NCBI RefSeq assembly: GCF_049800915.1
Contig: NZ_JBNAFY010000005.1
Span: forward strand, 186,001-250,000
Source of the DNA: Amaricoccus macauensis_A
Lineage (GTDB): Bacteria; Pseudomonadota; Alphaproteobacteria; Rhodobacterales; Rhodobacteraceae
Direction: 5' to 3'
DNA: 64,000 bases
Below are positions 24,134 to 32,275 of this stretch, one piece after another. Numbering within the stretch: the stretch's first letter is position 1; each line of letters opens with the position of its first letter. Below the pieces are notes generated by a model. That model ran no database searches. It had not been told where the DNA came from and worked only from the letters and a program-made list of their open reading frames with translations. Both the position numbers and the translations under genes were made by a program.

Positions 24134-25477
24134 CTAGATCTTCCCAGTCACATCCTTCCTTATAGCATTGATGCCGGACAACGTCTTTCGCATTTCCGCC
24201 TCCTCCCCGCGCGCCGTAGGGCGGTAGAAGGCCTGCCGCTCCATGCCGTCCGGGAAGTAGTTCTGCCCCGATACGCCCTCTTCCGTGTTGTGATCGTAGA
24301 CGTATCCCGCCCCGTAGCCCTCTTCGCGCATCAGCTTCGTCGGCGCGTTGAGAATGTGCTTCGGCGGCACCAGCGAGCCGGTCTCGCCGGCCGCTTTCAT
24401 CGCCTCCTTGTAGGCCGCATAGGCTGCGTTCGATTTCGGCGCGAGCGTGAGATAGATCACCGCCTGCGCCAGCGCCAACTCGCCCTCCGGCGAGCCCAGC
24501 CGCTCATAGGTCTCCCAGGCGTCGAGACAGACCCGCTGCGCCCGCGGATCGGCCAGCCCGATGTCCTCCACCGCCATGCGCGTGATCCGCCGCGCGAGAT
24601 AGCGCGGGTCTTCGCCGCCCTTCAGCATCCGCGCCAGCCAGTAGAGCGCGGCATCCGGGTCCGATCCGCGCACCGATTTGTGCAAGGCCGAAATCAGGTT
24701 GTAGTGCCCGTCGCCCGACTTGTCGTAGACCGCCGCGCGCCGCGCCACCCGCTTGAGCAGTCCGGGCGGATCGAGCGGCTCACCGCTATCACCTGCGATC
24801 TGCTCCACGAGGTTGAGCAGCGAGCGCCCATCCCCGTCCGCCAGCCCCACCAGCGTCTCCCGTGCCGCATCCGTCAGTGGCAGCGCGTGCCCCAGTTCGC
24901 GCTCGGCCCGCTCCAGCACGAGGGCGAGGCTGCCTTCGTCCAGGCGGTTGAGCGTCAGCACCCGCGCGCGCGAAAGCAGAGCGGCATTGAGCTCGAAGGA
25001 GGGGTTCTCGGTCGTCGCCCCCACCAGCACGATCGTCCCGCTTTCCATGTGCGGCAGGAAGGCATCCTGCTGCGCCTTGTTGAAACGGTGGATCTCGTCG
25101 ACGAACAGCAGCGTGCCGCGCCCGTTGCGATGGCGCAGTTTCGCGGCCTCGAAGATCTTCTTGAGATCGGCCACCCCGCTGAAGATTGCGCTGAGCTGCA
25201 CGAAGGCCATCTCGGTCGCATCCGCCAGAAGCCGCGCGATGGTGGTCTTGCCCACACCCGGCGGCCCCCAGAAGATGATCGAACCCAGTTCGCCCGCCGC
25301 CAGCATCCGCCCCAGCGGCCCTTCCGGGCCCAGAACGTGATCCTGACCCACCACGTCCCCGAGGCTCGCGGGCCGAAGCCGCTCCGCCAGCGGGCGTGGA
25401 CCGATCGGCCGGGGCGCATCGGGCGTCTCGCGGCGTTCCGCGCGCGGCTGCGGAAGAGAATCGAAAAGATCTGCCAT
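24134..25477 (-). CDS. rarA: Replication-associated recombination protein RarA (MgsA)
   Basis: AAA+ ATPase of 447 residues related to clamp loaders and RuvB, acting at stalled replication forks. N-terminal segment RPLAERLRPASLGDVVGQDHVLG, Walker A GPPGVGKTTIARLLA, Walker B LLFVDEIHRFNKAQQD, sensor 1 GATTENPSFELN and C-terminal MgsA tetramerisation region with HKSVRGSDPDAALYWLARML and YVYDHNTEEGVSGQNYFPDG (nearby) are all present. It is transcribed toward the BLUF-like genes, 23 bp before the second of them. Length is normal for the family. Confidence 0.96.
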   Translation of the reverse strand: MADLFDSLPQPRAERRETPDAPRPIGPRPLAERLRPASLGDVVGQDHVLGPEGPLGRMLAAGELGSIIFWGPPGVGKTTIARLLADATEMAFVQLSAIFSGVADLKKIFEAAKLRHRNGRGTLLFVDEIHRFNKAQQDAFLPHMESGTIVLVGATTENPSFELNAALLSRARVLTLNRLDEGSLALVLERAERELGHALPLTDAARETLVGLADGDGRSLLNLVEQIAGDSGEPLDPPGLLKRVARRAAVYDKSGDGHYNLISALHKSVRGSDPDAALYWLARMLKGGEDPRYLARRITRMAVEDIGLADPRAQRVCLDAWETYERLGSPEGELALAQAVIYLTLAPKSNAAYAAYKEAMKAAGETGSLVPPKHILNAPTKLMREEGYGAGYVYDHNTEEGVSGQNYFPDGMERQAFYRPTARGEEAEMRKTLSGINAIRKDVTGKI

Positions 25478-25653
25478 GAATACACCTTATTTATCCGCGC
25501 CTTGCCGTCACGCCTTTATCCGCGATTTGAGCGGAATCCGCCCAATCTCCCGGCAATTCGACCGCATTTCCCACCCCCGCCGCTCACGTCCGCTTGAAAC
25601 ATTCTTTCCCGCGCGCGAGTGTGAAGTGCCAATTATGGCGGGGAGAGGAAAAA

Positions 25654-26829
25654 ATGGAAGAAGTCGTAATACTCGACGGCGCACGCACCGCAATCGGAAC
25701 CTTCGGCGGATCGCTCGCAAACACCACACCCATCGAACTGGCAAAGACGGCCTCCAAGGCCGCGCTGGAACGATCCGGTGTGAAAGGGGGCCAGATCGGC
25801 ACCGTCGTCTTCGGACATGTCATCAACACCGAACCGCGCGACATGTATCTCTCGCGTGCCGCCTCCATCGAGGCGGGCGTCCCCGATACCGCACCGGCCA
25901 TGAACGTGAACCGGCTCTGCGGCTCCGGCGCGCAGGCCATCGTCTCTGTCTACCAGTCGCTCACGAACGGCGACGCCGAGTTCGGTCTCGCCGGTGGCGC
26001 GGAAGCCATGTCGCGCGGCCCCTACGCCCTTCCCGCCGCCCGCTGGGGCCAGAAGATGGGCGACACCAAGGCGCTCGATATGATGGTTGGCGCACTCACC
26101 TGCCCCTTCGGCACCGGCCACATGGGAGTGACGGCGGAGAACGTCGCCGCCGAGCACCAGATCACCCGCGACGAACAGGACGCCTTCGCGCTCGAAAGCC
26201 AGAACCGCGCAGCCAAGGCCATCGAGGAGGGCCGCTTCAAGAGCCAGATCGTGCCGGTCCAGGTGAAGGTGAAGCGCGACATGGTCGATTTCGCCACCGA
26301 CGAGCACCCCAAGGCCACCACCCTCGACAAGCTCGGCTCGCTCAAGACCGTGTTCAAGAAGGACGGCACCGTCACGGCTGGAAACGCCAGCGGCATCAAT
26401 GACGGCGCGGCCGCCCTCGTGCTCGCGACCGGCGAGGCGGCGGACAAGGCGGGCCTCAAGCCCAAGGCGAAGATCCTGGGCTACGCCATCTCCGGCGTTC
26501 GGCCCGATGTGATGGGGATCGGCCCGGTCCCGGCCGTGCAGAAGCTCCTGGAGAAGACCGGCCTGTCCATCGGCGATTTCGACGTGATCGAGGCCAACGA
26601 GGCCTTCGCCGCCCAGGCGCTCGCGGTCAACAAGGGCCTCGGCATCGATGCGGCCAAGGTGAACCCCAATGGCGGCGCCATCGCACTCGGCCACCCGGTG
26701 GGCGCAACAGGCGCCATCGTCACCGTCAAGGCGCTCTACGAGCTTGAGCGGACGGGCGGCAAGCGCGGGCTCATCACCATGTGCATCGGCGGCGGCCAGG
26801 GCATCGCCCTCGCCATCGAGATGCTCTGA
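25654..26829 (+). CDS. Acetyl-CoA C-acetyltransferase (thiolase)
   Basis: Condenses or cleaves acyl-CoAs (acetoacetyl-CoA to two acetyl-CoA), as in PHB synthesis, ketogenesis or beta-oxidation. 391 residues from MEEVVILDGARTAIG; the start is set by GGAGAGG seven bases upstream. The active-site Cys is in NRLCGSGAQAIVS (about residue 89), followed by NANGGAIALGHPVGATGA-like NPNGGAIALGHPVGATGA (His) and CIGGGQG (second Cys). Sequence style fits the BktB/PhaA biosynthetic thiolases of Rhodobacterales; no phaB or phaC is adjacent. A strong hairpin follows at 26868. Confidence 0.95.
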   Translation: MEEVVILDGARTAIGTFGGSLANTTPIELAKTASKAALERSGVKGGQIGTVVFGHVINTEPRDMYLSRAASIEAGVPDTAPAMNVNRLCGSGAQAIVSVYQSLTNGDAEFGLAGGAEAMSRGPYALPAARWGQKMGDTKALDMMVGALTCPFGTGHMGVTAENVAAEHQITRDEQDAFALESQNRAAKAIEEGRFKSQIVPVQVKVKRDMVDFATDEHPKATTLDKLGSLKTVFKKDGTVTAGNASGINDGAAALVLATGEAADKAGLKPKAKILGYAISGVRPDVMGIGPVPAVQKLLEKTGLSIGDFDVIEANEAFAAQALAVNKGLGIDAAKVNPNGGAIALGHPVGATGAIVTVKALYELERTGGKRGLITMCIGGGQGIALAIEML

Positions 26830-26867
26830 GGCCCGGTTCCCGGACCTGAACCATCCCGCCCGCAAGG

Positions 26868-26894
26868 ATGGCCCCCCGGCAACCAGGGGGCCAT
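26868..26894 (+). terminator. Candidate terminator of the thiolase gene
   Basis: A perfect 9-bp stem, ATGGCCCCC against GGGGGCCAT, with a 9-nt loop, beginning 39 bp after the stop. The loop resembles the CGGCAACC-type loops common in alphaproteobacterial terminators. There is no U-tract, so it may act as a processing or pausing hairpin instead. A similar hairpin with the same loop theme (GACAACCA) lies at 27253-27280. Confidence 0.55.
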
Positions 26895-26935
26895 GGACGA
26901 AGCCGCTCGCGCGGCATTGGCTCCTGTGGCTGGCG

Positions 26936-27135
26936 TTCATGGCCCGGAGTCAAGGTGCGGAGCACCGCCGGGCCAGCGCCCGTCCGCCCCATGGGCGGGC
27001 GCTCACTCTGCCAGCCTTTTCTAGACCAGTCGCGCGTGGTGTCGGCACCATAAATCGCGCTGCACAGTCCGCGGGACGCGCCACCCTCGGACGGCCGCTG
27101 GCCCCCGTGTCTTGCAAAGACGAATGTCAAATCCG
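26936..27135. repeat. Dispersed GC-rich repeat, copy A
   Basis: About 200 bp that recur with few changes at 43284-43480 (copy B) and in a more diverged form at 28376-28520 (copy C). Shared landmarks in order: CATGGCCCGGA, CACCGCCGGGCCAG, a long imperfect hairpin around CGCCCCATGGGCGGG, ACCAGTCGCGCGTG, GGCACCATAAATCGCG, and CCACCCTCGGACGGCCGCTG. Copies lie between genes. It has no obvious terminal inverted repeats or transposase. Confidence 0.85.
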
Positions 27136-27252
27136 TCCCCATCGCGCCCCTTCGCCACCCGCGCCTGAAATCTCTGTGTCGACAAGCCAAGGCGAAGCAT
27201 GACGCGGGAAAAGGTGCGATTGTCGAGGCCGTGTCCCAAAATCCTGAGAGAA

Positions 27253-27280
27253 GGCCCCCGACAACCAGGGAGCCTTCGCC
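27253..27280 (-). terminator. Candidate terminator of the lectin gene
   Basis: A hairpin with arms GAAGGC(CCC) and (GGG)A-GCCTTC around a GACAACCA-type loop, 18 bp beyond the stop at 27299. On the minus strand it is followed by TCTCAGGATTTTGG, a short T-run. This makes it a reasonable Rho-independent terminator. Confidence 0.5.
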
Positions 27281-27298
27281 GTTCCACGAAAGGCCGCC

Positions 27299-28225
27299 TC
27301 ACGCCGCCTGCGGCGCCCGGTCCACCCGCGCCGCCTTGAAGCGCTCGTAGCGGAAACAGAGATCGGTCATGTAGGGCAGATGGAGCGGCAGAACGCCGGT
27401 CATGTCGTAAAGCTCCCGCGTGATCACCGCATCGCCCGAGACCGGCGCCGAGACGATCGACGGCTCGGTGGTCGGGAAAAACCACACCATCCCGTCGCTG
27501 GCGCGGAAGGCATCGAGACAGACGACCTCCAGCCCCACATGCCCCTCGGGCGGCGAATAGGTCCGCTTCTCGCTGTTGATCGTCTCGGACTCGACCTGCT
27601 CGGAGAACTCGTTCTGCGTCGTCACCGAAAGCCCGAAGGTCGTGCTGGCCTTGGCGGAAAACTCGCCGAACGCGGCACTGGCCTCGGATGTATGCTCGAT
27701 GCTCGTCACCGTCTCGAGGAAGAAACGCGATGCATTGAGCTTCGCGACGCGGCTCGAGGTGAAGGTCTCGAAGGTCTGCCCCTGGGGAATGGCCCGGATC
27801 ACCGCGATCCAGTGGCCCGGAATGATATCGGAGGGCGTGTAGTTCTCGATATAGCGCACCCGCAGCTTGAAGAGCACATGGCCCTCGTTGCCGCCGAGGC
27901 CGACGATCCGGGCACCCTTGATGACCGTGACCTGGCCATCGAACGTGCCCGCCGAAAGCGTCCGGCCGAGGCTGGTCGTCACCTTGATGCCGCGAATGAA
28001 ATTTTCGCCCTTGGACTGGCCCTCATGGATGACAAGCTCTTCGATATACTCGTCGTTCTGGAATTCGAGCGTCTCGGTCTCGTCGCCCTGGTTGTCGCCA
28101 TGGCGCACACCGTTCAGAAGGATGGCCTCCACGTTGACCGTTTCGCGAAAGCCGATGGAGCGTACCGGCTCAATACCGAAATCGGCGCCGTGGCTGCCCC
28201 CGATGGCAATGGTCTTGATCGTCAT
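27299..28225 (-). CDS. Jacalin-like lectin domain protein with beta-rich C-terminal module
   Basis: 308 residues. Residues 1 to about 130 match the jacalin/beta-prism lectin pattern: IGGSHGADF near the start, NDEYIEELVIHEG, IRGIKVTTSLGRTLSAGTF and GARIVGLGGNEGHVLFKL. The C-terminal part (about 135-305) is rich in Ser, Thr and Glu with strictly alternating stretches (TTFGLSVTTQNEFSEQVESE) and a turn TYSPPEGHVGLEVV resembling the PPG turn of aerolysin/ETX-type pore-formers; that likeness is an inference. There is no signal peptide. The gene stands alone, bracketed by repeat copies A and C, suggesting acquisition as a unit. Confidence 0.65.
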   Translation of the reverse strand: MTIKTIAIGGSHGADFGIEPVRSIGFRETVNVEAILLNGVRHGDNQGDETETLEFQNDEYIEELVIHEGQSKGENFIRGIKVTTSLGRTLSAGTFDGQVTVIKGARIVGLGGNEGHVLFKLRVRYIENYTPSDIIPGHWIAVIRAIPQGQTFETFTSSRVAKLNASRFFLETVTSIEHTSEASAAFGEFSAKASTTFGLSVTTQNEFSEQVESETINSEKRTYSPPEGHVGLEVVCLDAFRASDGMVWFFPTTEPSIVSAPVSGDAVITRELYDMTGVLPLHLPYMTDLCFRYERFKAARVDRAPQAA

Positions 28226-28375
28226 TGTCGTATCTCCGCCTTGCTGAAAGGATCGACGTCATCGTCGTGTCCACGAAGGTGGGTCGCGCCATGTGCCGGA
28301 ACGGTTCATTGTCGCATCGACTTTTTTTCCGCACCAGGGTCATCCGGCACGAAACGCAGGGTCCGCGGAACCGCC

Positions 28376-28520
28376 GTGCCGAGCGCCCGTCCGCCCCATG
28401 GGCGGGCGCTTCCCCCTGCGCTTGTCTCCCCGATCCACCGCAGGAAATATCCGCACCATAAACCGCGAAGAACAGCCCAACGCGCGCGCCGCCCTCGGAC
28501 GAGCGCCGACACTATGTCGA
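28376..28520. repeat. Dispersed GC-rich repeat, copy C (diverged)
   Basis: Shares with copies A and B the central hairpin (GAGCGCCCGTCCGCCCCATG followed by GGCGGGCGCT), CGCACCATAAACCGCG and GCCGCCCTCGGACG. The 5' part and the stretch between the landmarks have diverged or been deleted. Same orientation as A and B. It lies upstream of the lectin gene, while copy A lies downstream of it. Confidence 0.75.
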
Positions 28521-28700
28521 GCTCAATCCGCGTTGTGCCGTTCTCATTCTCACCTGGCAGTCATGACACGAACCGACGAGCCGCCTCGGACGAGCGCCTT
28601 CGGCTTGTCCCGTGCAATGGCTCGGAGCACCCAAGGTGCAATGGGCGCCTGTTCGGCTCTTGCCGCACCCCTGAAAGACCCGCAGCTCTGCGGGAAATCG

Positions 28701-28744
28701 TATGCATGGAATATGCATGAAATCTGCATTGAATATGCATGTCC
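28701..28744. repeat. Array of four 11-bp tandem units, TGCAT core
   Basis: Four units: TATGCATGGAA, TATGCATGAAA, TCTGCATTGAA and TATGCATGTCC. The TGCAT core recurs at exactly 11 bp (28703, 28714, 28725, 28736). The design equals that of the CCATA arrays at 3651 and 50606, but the core differs. It lies 43 bp beyond the stop of the RND pump gene, in a patch that is clearly AT-richer than its surroundings. Confidence 0.85.
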
Positions 28745-28786
28745 CAAGTGCCTGTCGGCGCGGCGTAAAACCGCGCCCGGCGCCCG

Positions 28787-31700
28787 TCAGCTCATTCCAC
28801 CGTGCAGCACCAGGTCGGGCCGTGGCGGTTTCTGATCCTCCGCCCCCGCACCGTCCTGCCCCTCCCAGACAAGCTCCTCGCCGGAGTGCTCCCGAAAGGC
28901 CCGCGCCAGAGCCCTGTCCCGCCGGAACTGCGCATCCTCCCCGGAGAGTCTCGCGCGGATCAGGCCGACAAGTGCATGGAATCCTGTCCAGAACCAGATC
29001 CGAACCGCCAGAAGCGCCGGCGTCACCAGGAGCGTCAGCATCGTCGCAAGCCCGAGCCCGAAGACCACGGCCGTCGAAAGCTGCTTCCACCACATCGCCG
29101 CGGGTGCGTCGATCGTGTAGCCCCCGTTCACGAAATCCACGGAAATTCCGAACATCATGGGCGAAAGCCCCGCCATCGTGGTGATCGTCGTGAGCAGAAC
29201 CGGCCTCAGCCGCGCCTCCGCCGTTCGCGCGATCGCTTCGAGCTTCGGCATGTAGGCGCTGTATTCCTGGTAGGTGTCGATCAGGATGATGTTGTTGTTC
29301 ACCACGATGCCCGCGAGTGCCACGATGCCGGTCCCGGTCATGATGATCGAGAAGGTCTGGTCCATGACCAGCATGCCGATCAGCACGCCCGTGACCGAGA
29401 GAACCACCGCCGTCAGAACAAGCAAGGCATTGTAAAGACTATCAAATTGCGCAAGAAGGATGACAAACATCAAACCCAGCGCGGCGAGGAACGCGCTTGA
29501 GAGGAACGCCTGGCTCTCCTCCTGGTCCTCCTGGTCCCCGGTCCACTGCCAGTTCACGCTCGCCGGCAAGTCCGCCTCGTTCGAGAGCCAGTCAGTGAGC
29601 TTCGCGATCTCGGCCGTGGGGTTCTCGCCGGGCGCCACATCGGCCTTCACGTCAAAATAGCGCTGCCCCTCGAACCGGTCGATCTGAGCCAGCGCGCGTG
29701 CGGGCTCCCGCGTGATGAAGGCCGAGATCGGCACCAGCCCCTGCTCGGTCCGCACCCGCATCGTGTCGAGCGTCGAAAGCAGCCGGTCCTCCTCGGGCAG
29801 ACGCACCCGGATGTCGATCTCCTCGTCGGAACTGTCGACCCGCATCGTGTCCAGCGTGAGCCCGCGCGTCACGAGCTGCACGATCGCCCCGACACTGGCC
29901 ACATCGGCCCCGAACCGACCCGCGCGCGCCACATCGACGTCGATCTGCCAGTCGATGCCGGGCAAGGGTCGCGTATCCTCGACATCCACAAGTTCGGATG
30001 TCGCGTCGAACCGTTGCCTCGCCATTCCGGCCGCATCCAGCAGCGCGTCCCAGTCGTCCCCGATGAGACGCAGGTGAACCGGCTTGCCCTGCCCAGGCCC
30101 CTCCTCGGCGGCGGAGATTTCTGCCACGATTCCGGGGATCTGCGTGATCCGCTCGTTGATGTCCTCGAGAATTTCGGTGCCCGAACGCCGCGTGCCCCAC
30201 TCGCTCAACTCGATCTGGACCTGGCCAATGGAATCGCGCGGGCCCTGCCCGCCGGACATCTCGTTGAGACCGCCCGAACCCGCGAATGCAAAGACCGCAC
30301 GCACGCCCTCGGTGGCGGAAATCTCCTGCTCGACCTTGCGAACCAGCGCATCCTTCTCGTCGAGAGAGAGGTTCCCCCGCGCGCGCACATAGGCAATGGC
30401 CCGCTCCGGCTCGGTCGGCACGAAGAACTCCACGCCGTTGTTGTGCTCCCCAAAATAGGAAAACACCGACATGACGAAGAACGCGACCGCCGCGATCGTC
30501 ACGAAGGGCATGAAGGGGTTGCCCGTCAGAAACCGCACGAAACGCCCGAAAACGCTGGGCCGGTAGGCCGCACTCCCGACCTCCGCCGGCTTCTTCTCCC
30601 TCAGCGAGCCCCCGGTGAGCGCCATGCCGATGCAGCCCGCCACAACGAGGACGAAACCGGGCAAAGCGGCCGCCCCGGTCAGGAAAAGCATGAGCCCCGC
30701 CAGGGTCAGAACCGCGCAGAAAGCCAGCGCGCCGATCCGCAATCCGAGCGGGGCGGAGGCGTGAAAACCGGCAGCACCATGCTCGATAGAGCGCGAGATC
30801 CGACCGGCAATACCGCCCAGCACCGGCAGGTAGATCAGCGCCACGACTATCGAGGCCGACAGGACGAAGATCAGCGTCATCGGCAGGTTGCCCATGAACT
30901 CACCCGCAACACCGGGCCAGAAGAGCATGGGCAAAAAGGCGCAAAGCGTCGTGGCCGTGGACGAGATGATCGGCCAGAACATCCGCCGCGCGCTCTCTCC
31001 GTACGCGCGCATTGGCCCCTGCCCCTGATCGATCCGCTGCTCGGCGTATTCCGCGACCACGATGGCACTGTCGACCAGCATCCCCACGGCAAGGATCAGG
31101 CCGAACATCACGATGTTGCTGATCGAGATCCCGAAAAGCGCAAGCAGGGCGAAACACAGCATGAAGGACGTCGGTATCGCGAAGCCCACCAGCAGCGCAG
31201 AACGCGTGCCGAGGCTCGCTAGCACCACGATCATCACGAGGCAGATCGCCGTGAGCACCGAGCCCTGCAACTGCTGAACCATGGACTGCACGTCGCGGCT
31301 CATGTCCATGGAGAGATCGACCCGAACGGAATCGCGCAAGGCCTCCGGCCAGCCCGCGCGGACGTTCTCGATCACGCCGCGCACCGTCTCGACAGTGTCG
31401 ATGATGTTCGCACCCTTGCGCTTGACCACCTGCAAGGCAACGGTCGGATTGCCGTTGTAGCGGGCCGTTCCCTCCCGATCCTCGAAGGTGAGCCGGACGT
31501 CCGCCAGATCGCCCAGCGTGACGATGCTGTCGCCGTTCACCTTGACCGGCAGGTCGAGCACATCCTGCGGATCGTCGAAGGAGGACGGGATCTTGACCGA
31601 AAACGCCCCCGACGGCGTATCGATCTCGCCAGCGGCGATGAGACGGTTGTTGCGGCTGACAACGCTGACCAGTTCATCCGCGGTCACGTTGTAGCTCTCG

Positions 31701-32275
31701 AGCTTGAGCGGATCGATCAGCACCTCGAGCATCTCGTTGCGATGCCCGGCAAGCCCCGCCTCCAGAACGGAGGTGATCGACTCGACCTCGTCCTGCAACT
31801 CCTTCGCGAGCCGCAGAAGCGTGCGTTCGGGAACCGATCCCGAAAGCGACACCACGAGGATCGGGAATTCCGAGAAGTTGATCTCGTTGACCGAATACTG
31901 CTCCGCCCCATCGGGAAACTCGGCCTGCGCCCGGTCGACGCGGTCACGCACATCCGCCAGCGTGGCGTTCTTGTCCCACCCGAACTCGAACTCCAGGAGG
32001 ACACCGGCATAGCCCTCGGCCGCGTTCGAGGAAATCTCCTTGAGCCCTTCAAGCCCCCGAAGTTCGGTTTCGAGCGGCTTGACGAGAAGCTTCTCGGAAT
32101 CCTCGGCCGAAATGCCGTCGAAGGGCACGGAAACGAAGAGGATCGGGATCTGGATGTCCGGCTCGCCTTCCTTGGGAAGCGAGACATAGGAATAGATGCC
32201 CGCCGCGAGCGAGAGGATCACGAATGCCGCGATCATCCGCGCCCGGCCCGTGGCCCAATCGACGATGCCCGTCAT
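28787..32275 (-). CDS. RND-family efflux transporter permease
   Basis: Inner-membrane proton-driven efflux pump of the AcrB/MdtB superfamily, 1162 residues. It starts MTGIVDWATGRARMIAAFVI, followed by the porter domain SLPKEGEPDIQIP; helix 4 has GMLVDSAIVVAEYAEQRI with the conserved Asp402, and the second half has DQTFSIIMTGTGIVALAGIVVNNNIILID (spread over helices 10-11). It is about 120 residues longer than AcrB: an insertion at about 501-570 adds two predicted helices (about 512-533 and 538-555) between the two halves. It overlaps the adaptor gene by four bases. Substrate unknown. Confidence 0.93.
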   Translation of the reverse strand: MTGIVDWATGRARMIAAFVILSLAAGIYSYVSLPKEGEPDIQIPILFVSVPFDGISAEDSEKLLVKPLETELRGLEGLKEISSNAAEGYAGVLLEFEFGWDKNATLADVRDRVDRAQAEFPDGAEQYSVNEINFSEFPILVVSLSGSVPERTLLRLAKELQDEVESITSVLEAGLAGHRNEMLEVLIDPLKLESYNVTADELVSVVSRNNRLIAAGEIDTPSGAFSVKIPSSFDDPQDVLDLPVKVNGDSIVTLGDLADVRLTFEDREGTARYNGNPTVALQVVKRKGANIIDTVETVRGVIENVRAGWPEALRDSVRVDLSMDMSRDVQSMVQQLQGSVLTAICLVMIVVLASLGTRSALLVGFAIPTSFMLCFALLALFGISISNIVMFGLILAVGMLVDSAIVVAEYAEQRIDQGQGPMRAYGESARRMFWPIISSTATTLCAFLPMLFWPGVAGEFMGNLPMTLIFVLSASIVVALIYLPVLGGIAGRISRSIEHGAAGFHASAPLGLRIGALAFCAVLTLAGLMLFLTGAAALPGFVLVVAGCIGMALTGGSLREKKPAEVGSAAYRPSVFGRFVRFLTGNPFMPFVTIAAVAFFVMSVFSYFGEHNNGVEFFVPTEPERAIAYVRARGNLSLDEKDALVRKVEQEISATEGVRAVFAFAGSGGLNEMSGGQGPRDSIGQVQIELSEWGTRRSGTEILEDINERITQIPGIVAEISAAEEGPGQGKPVHLRLIGDDWDALLDAAGMARQRFDATSELVDVEDTRPLPGIDWQIDVDVARAGRFGADVASVGAIVQLVTRGLTLDTMRVDSSDEEIDIRVRLPEEDRLLSTLDTMRVRTEQGLVPISAFITREPARALAQIDRFEGQRYFDVKADVAPGENPTAEIAKLTDWLSNEADLPASVNWQWTGDQEDQEESQAFLSSAFLAALGLMFVILLAQFDSLYNALLVLTAVVLSVTGVLIGMLVMDQTFSIIMTGTGIVALAGIVVNNNIILIDTYQEYSAYMPKLEAIARTAEARLRPVLLTTITTMAGLSPMMFGISVDFVNGGYTIDAPAAMWWKQLSTAVVFGLGLATMLTLLVTPALLAVRIWFWTGFHALVGLIRARLSGEDAQFRRDRALARAFREHSGEELVWEGQDGAGAEDQKPPRPDLVLHGGMS

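Larger units (their letters stand above)
26830..27298. other. 469-bp intergenic region with repeat copy A and two hairpins
   Basis: Between the convergent thiolase gene and the lectin gene. It holds a thiolase-side hairpin (26868-26894), one copy of the dispersed repeat (26936-27135) and a lectin-side hairpin (27253-27280). No protein-coding gene with credible codon bias or start signals was seen, although GC-rich frames are open on both strands through the repeat. Confidence 0.6.
28226..28786. other. 561-bp intergenic region with repeat copy C and an 11-bp array
   Basis: Lies between the lectin gene start and the end of the RND pump gene (both minus strand). It contains the lectin gene's 5' region, repeat copy C (28376-28520), a partial echo of the repeat's end near 28578 (CCTCGGACGAGCGCC again), and the 11-bp TGCAT array (28701-28744). 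I see no credible gene. Confidence 0.55.

Noticed and set aside
26774..27190. Conserved peptide RHGGQRPSEGGAS shared with a frame at 43.4 kb
   Set aside because: It is the translation of the dispersed repeat on the minus strand. In this frame the four differences I could read between copies all change the amino acid, so coding is not supported.
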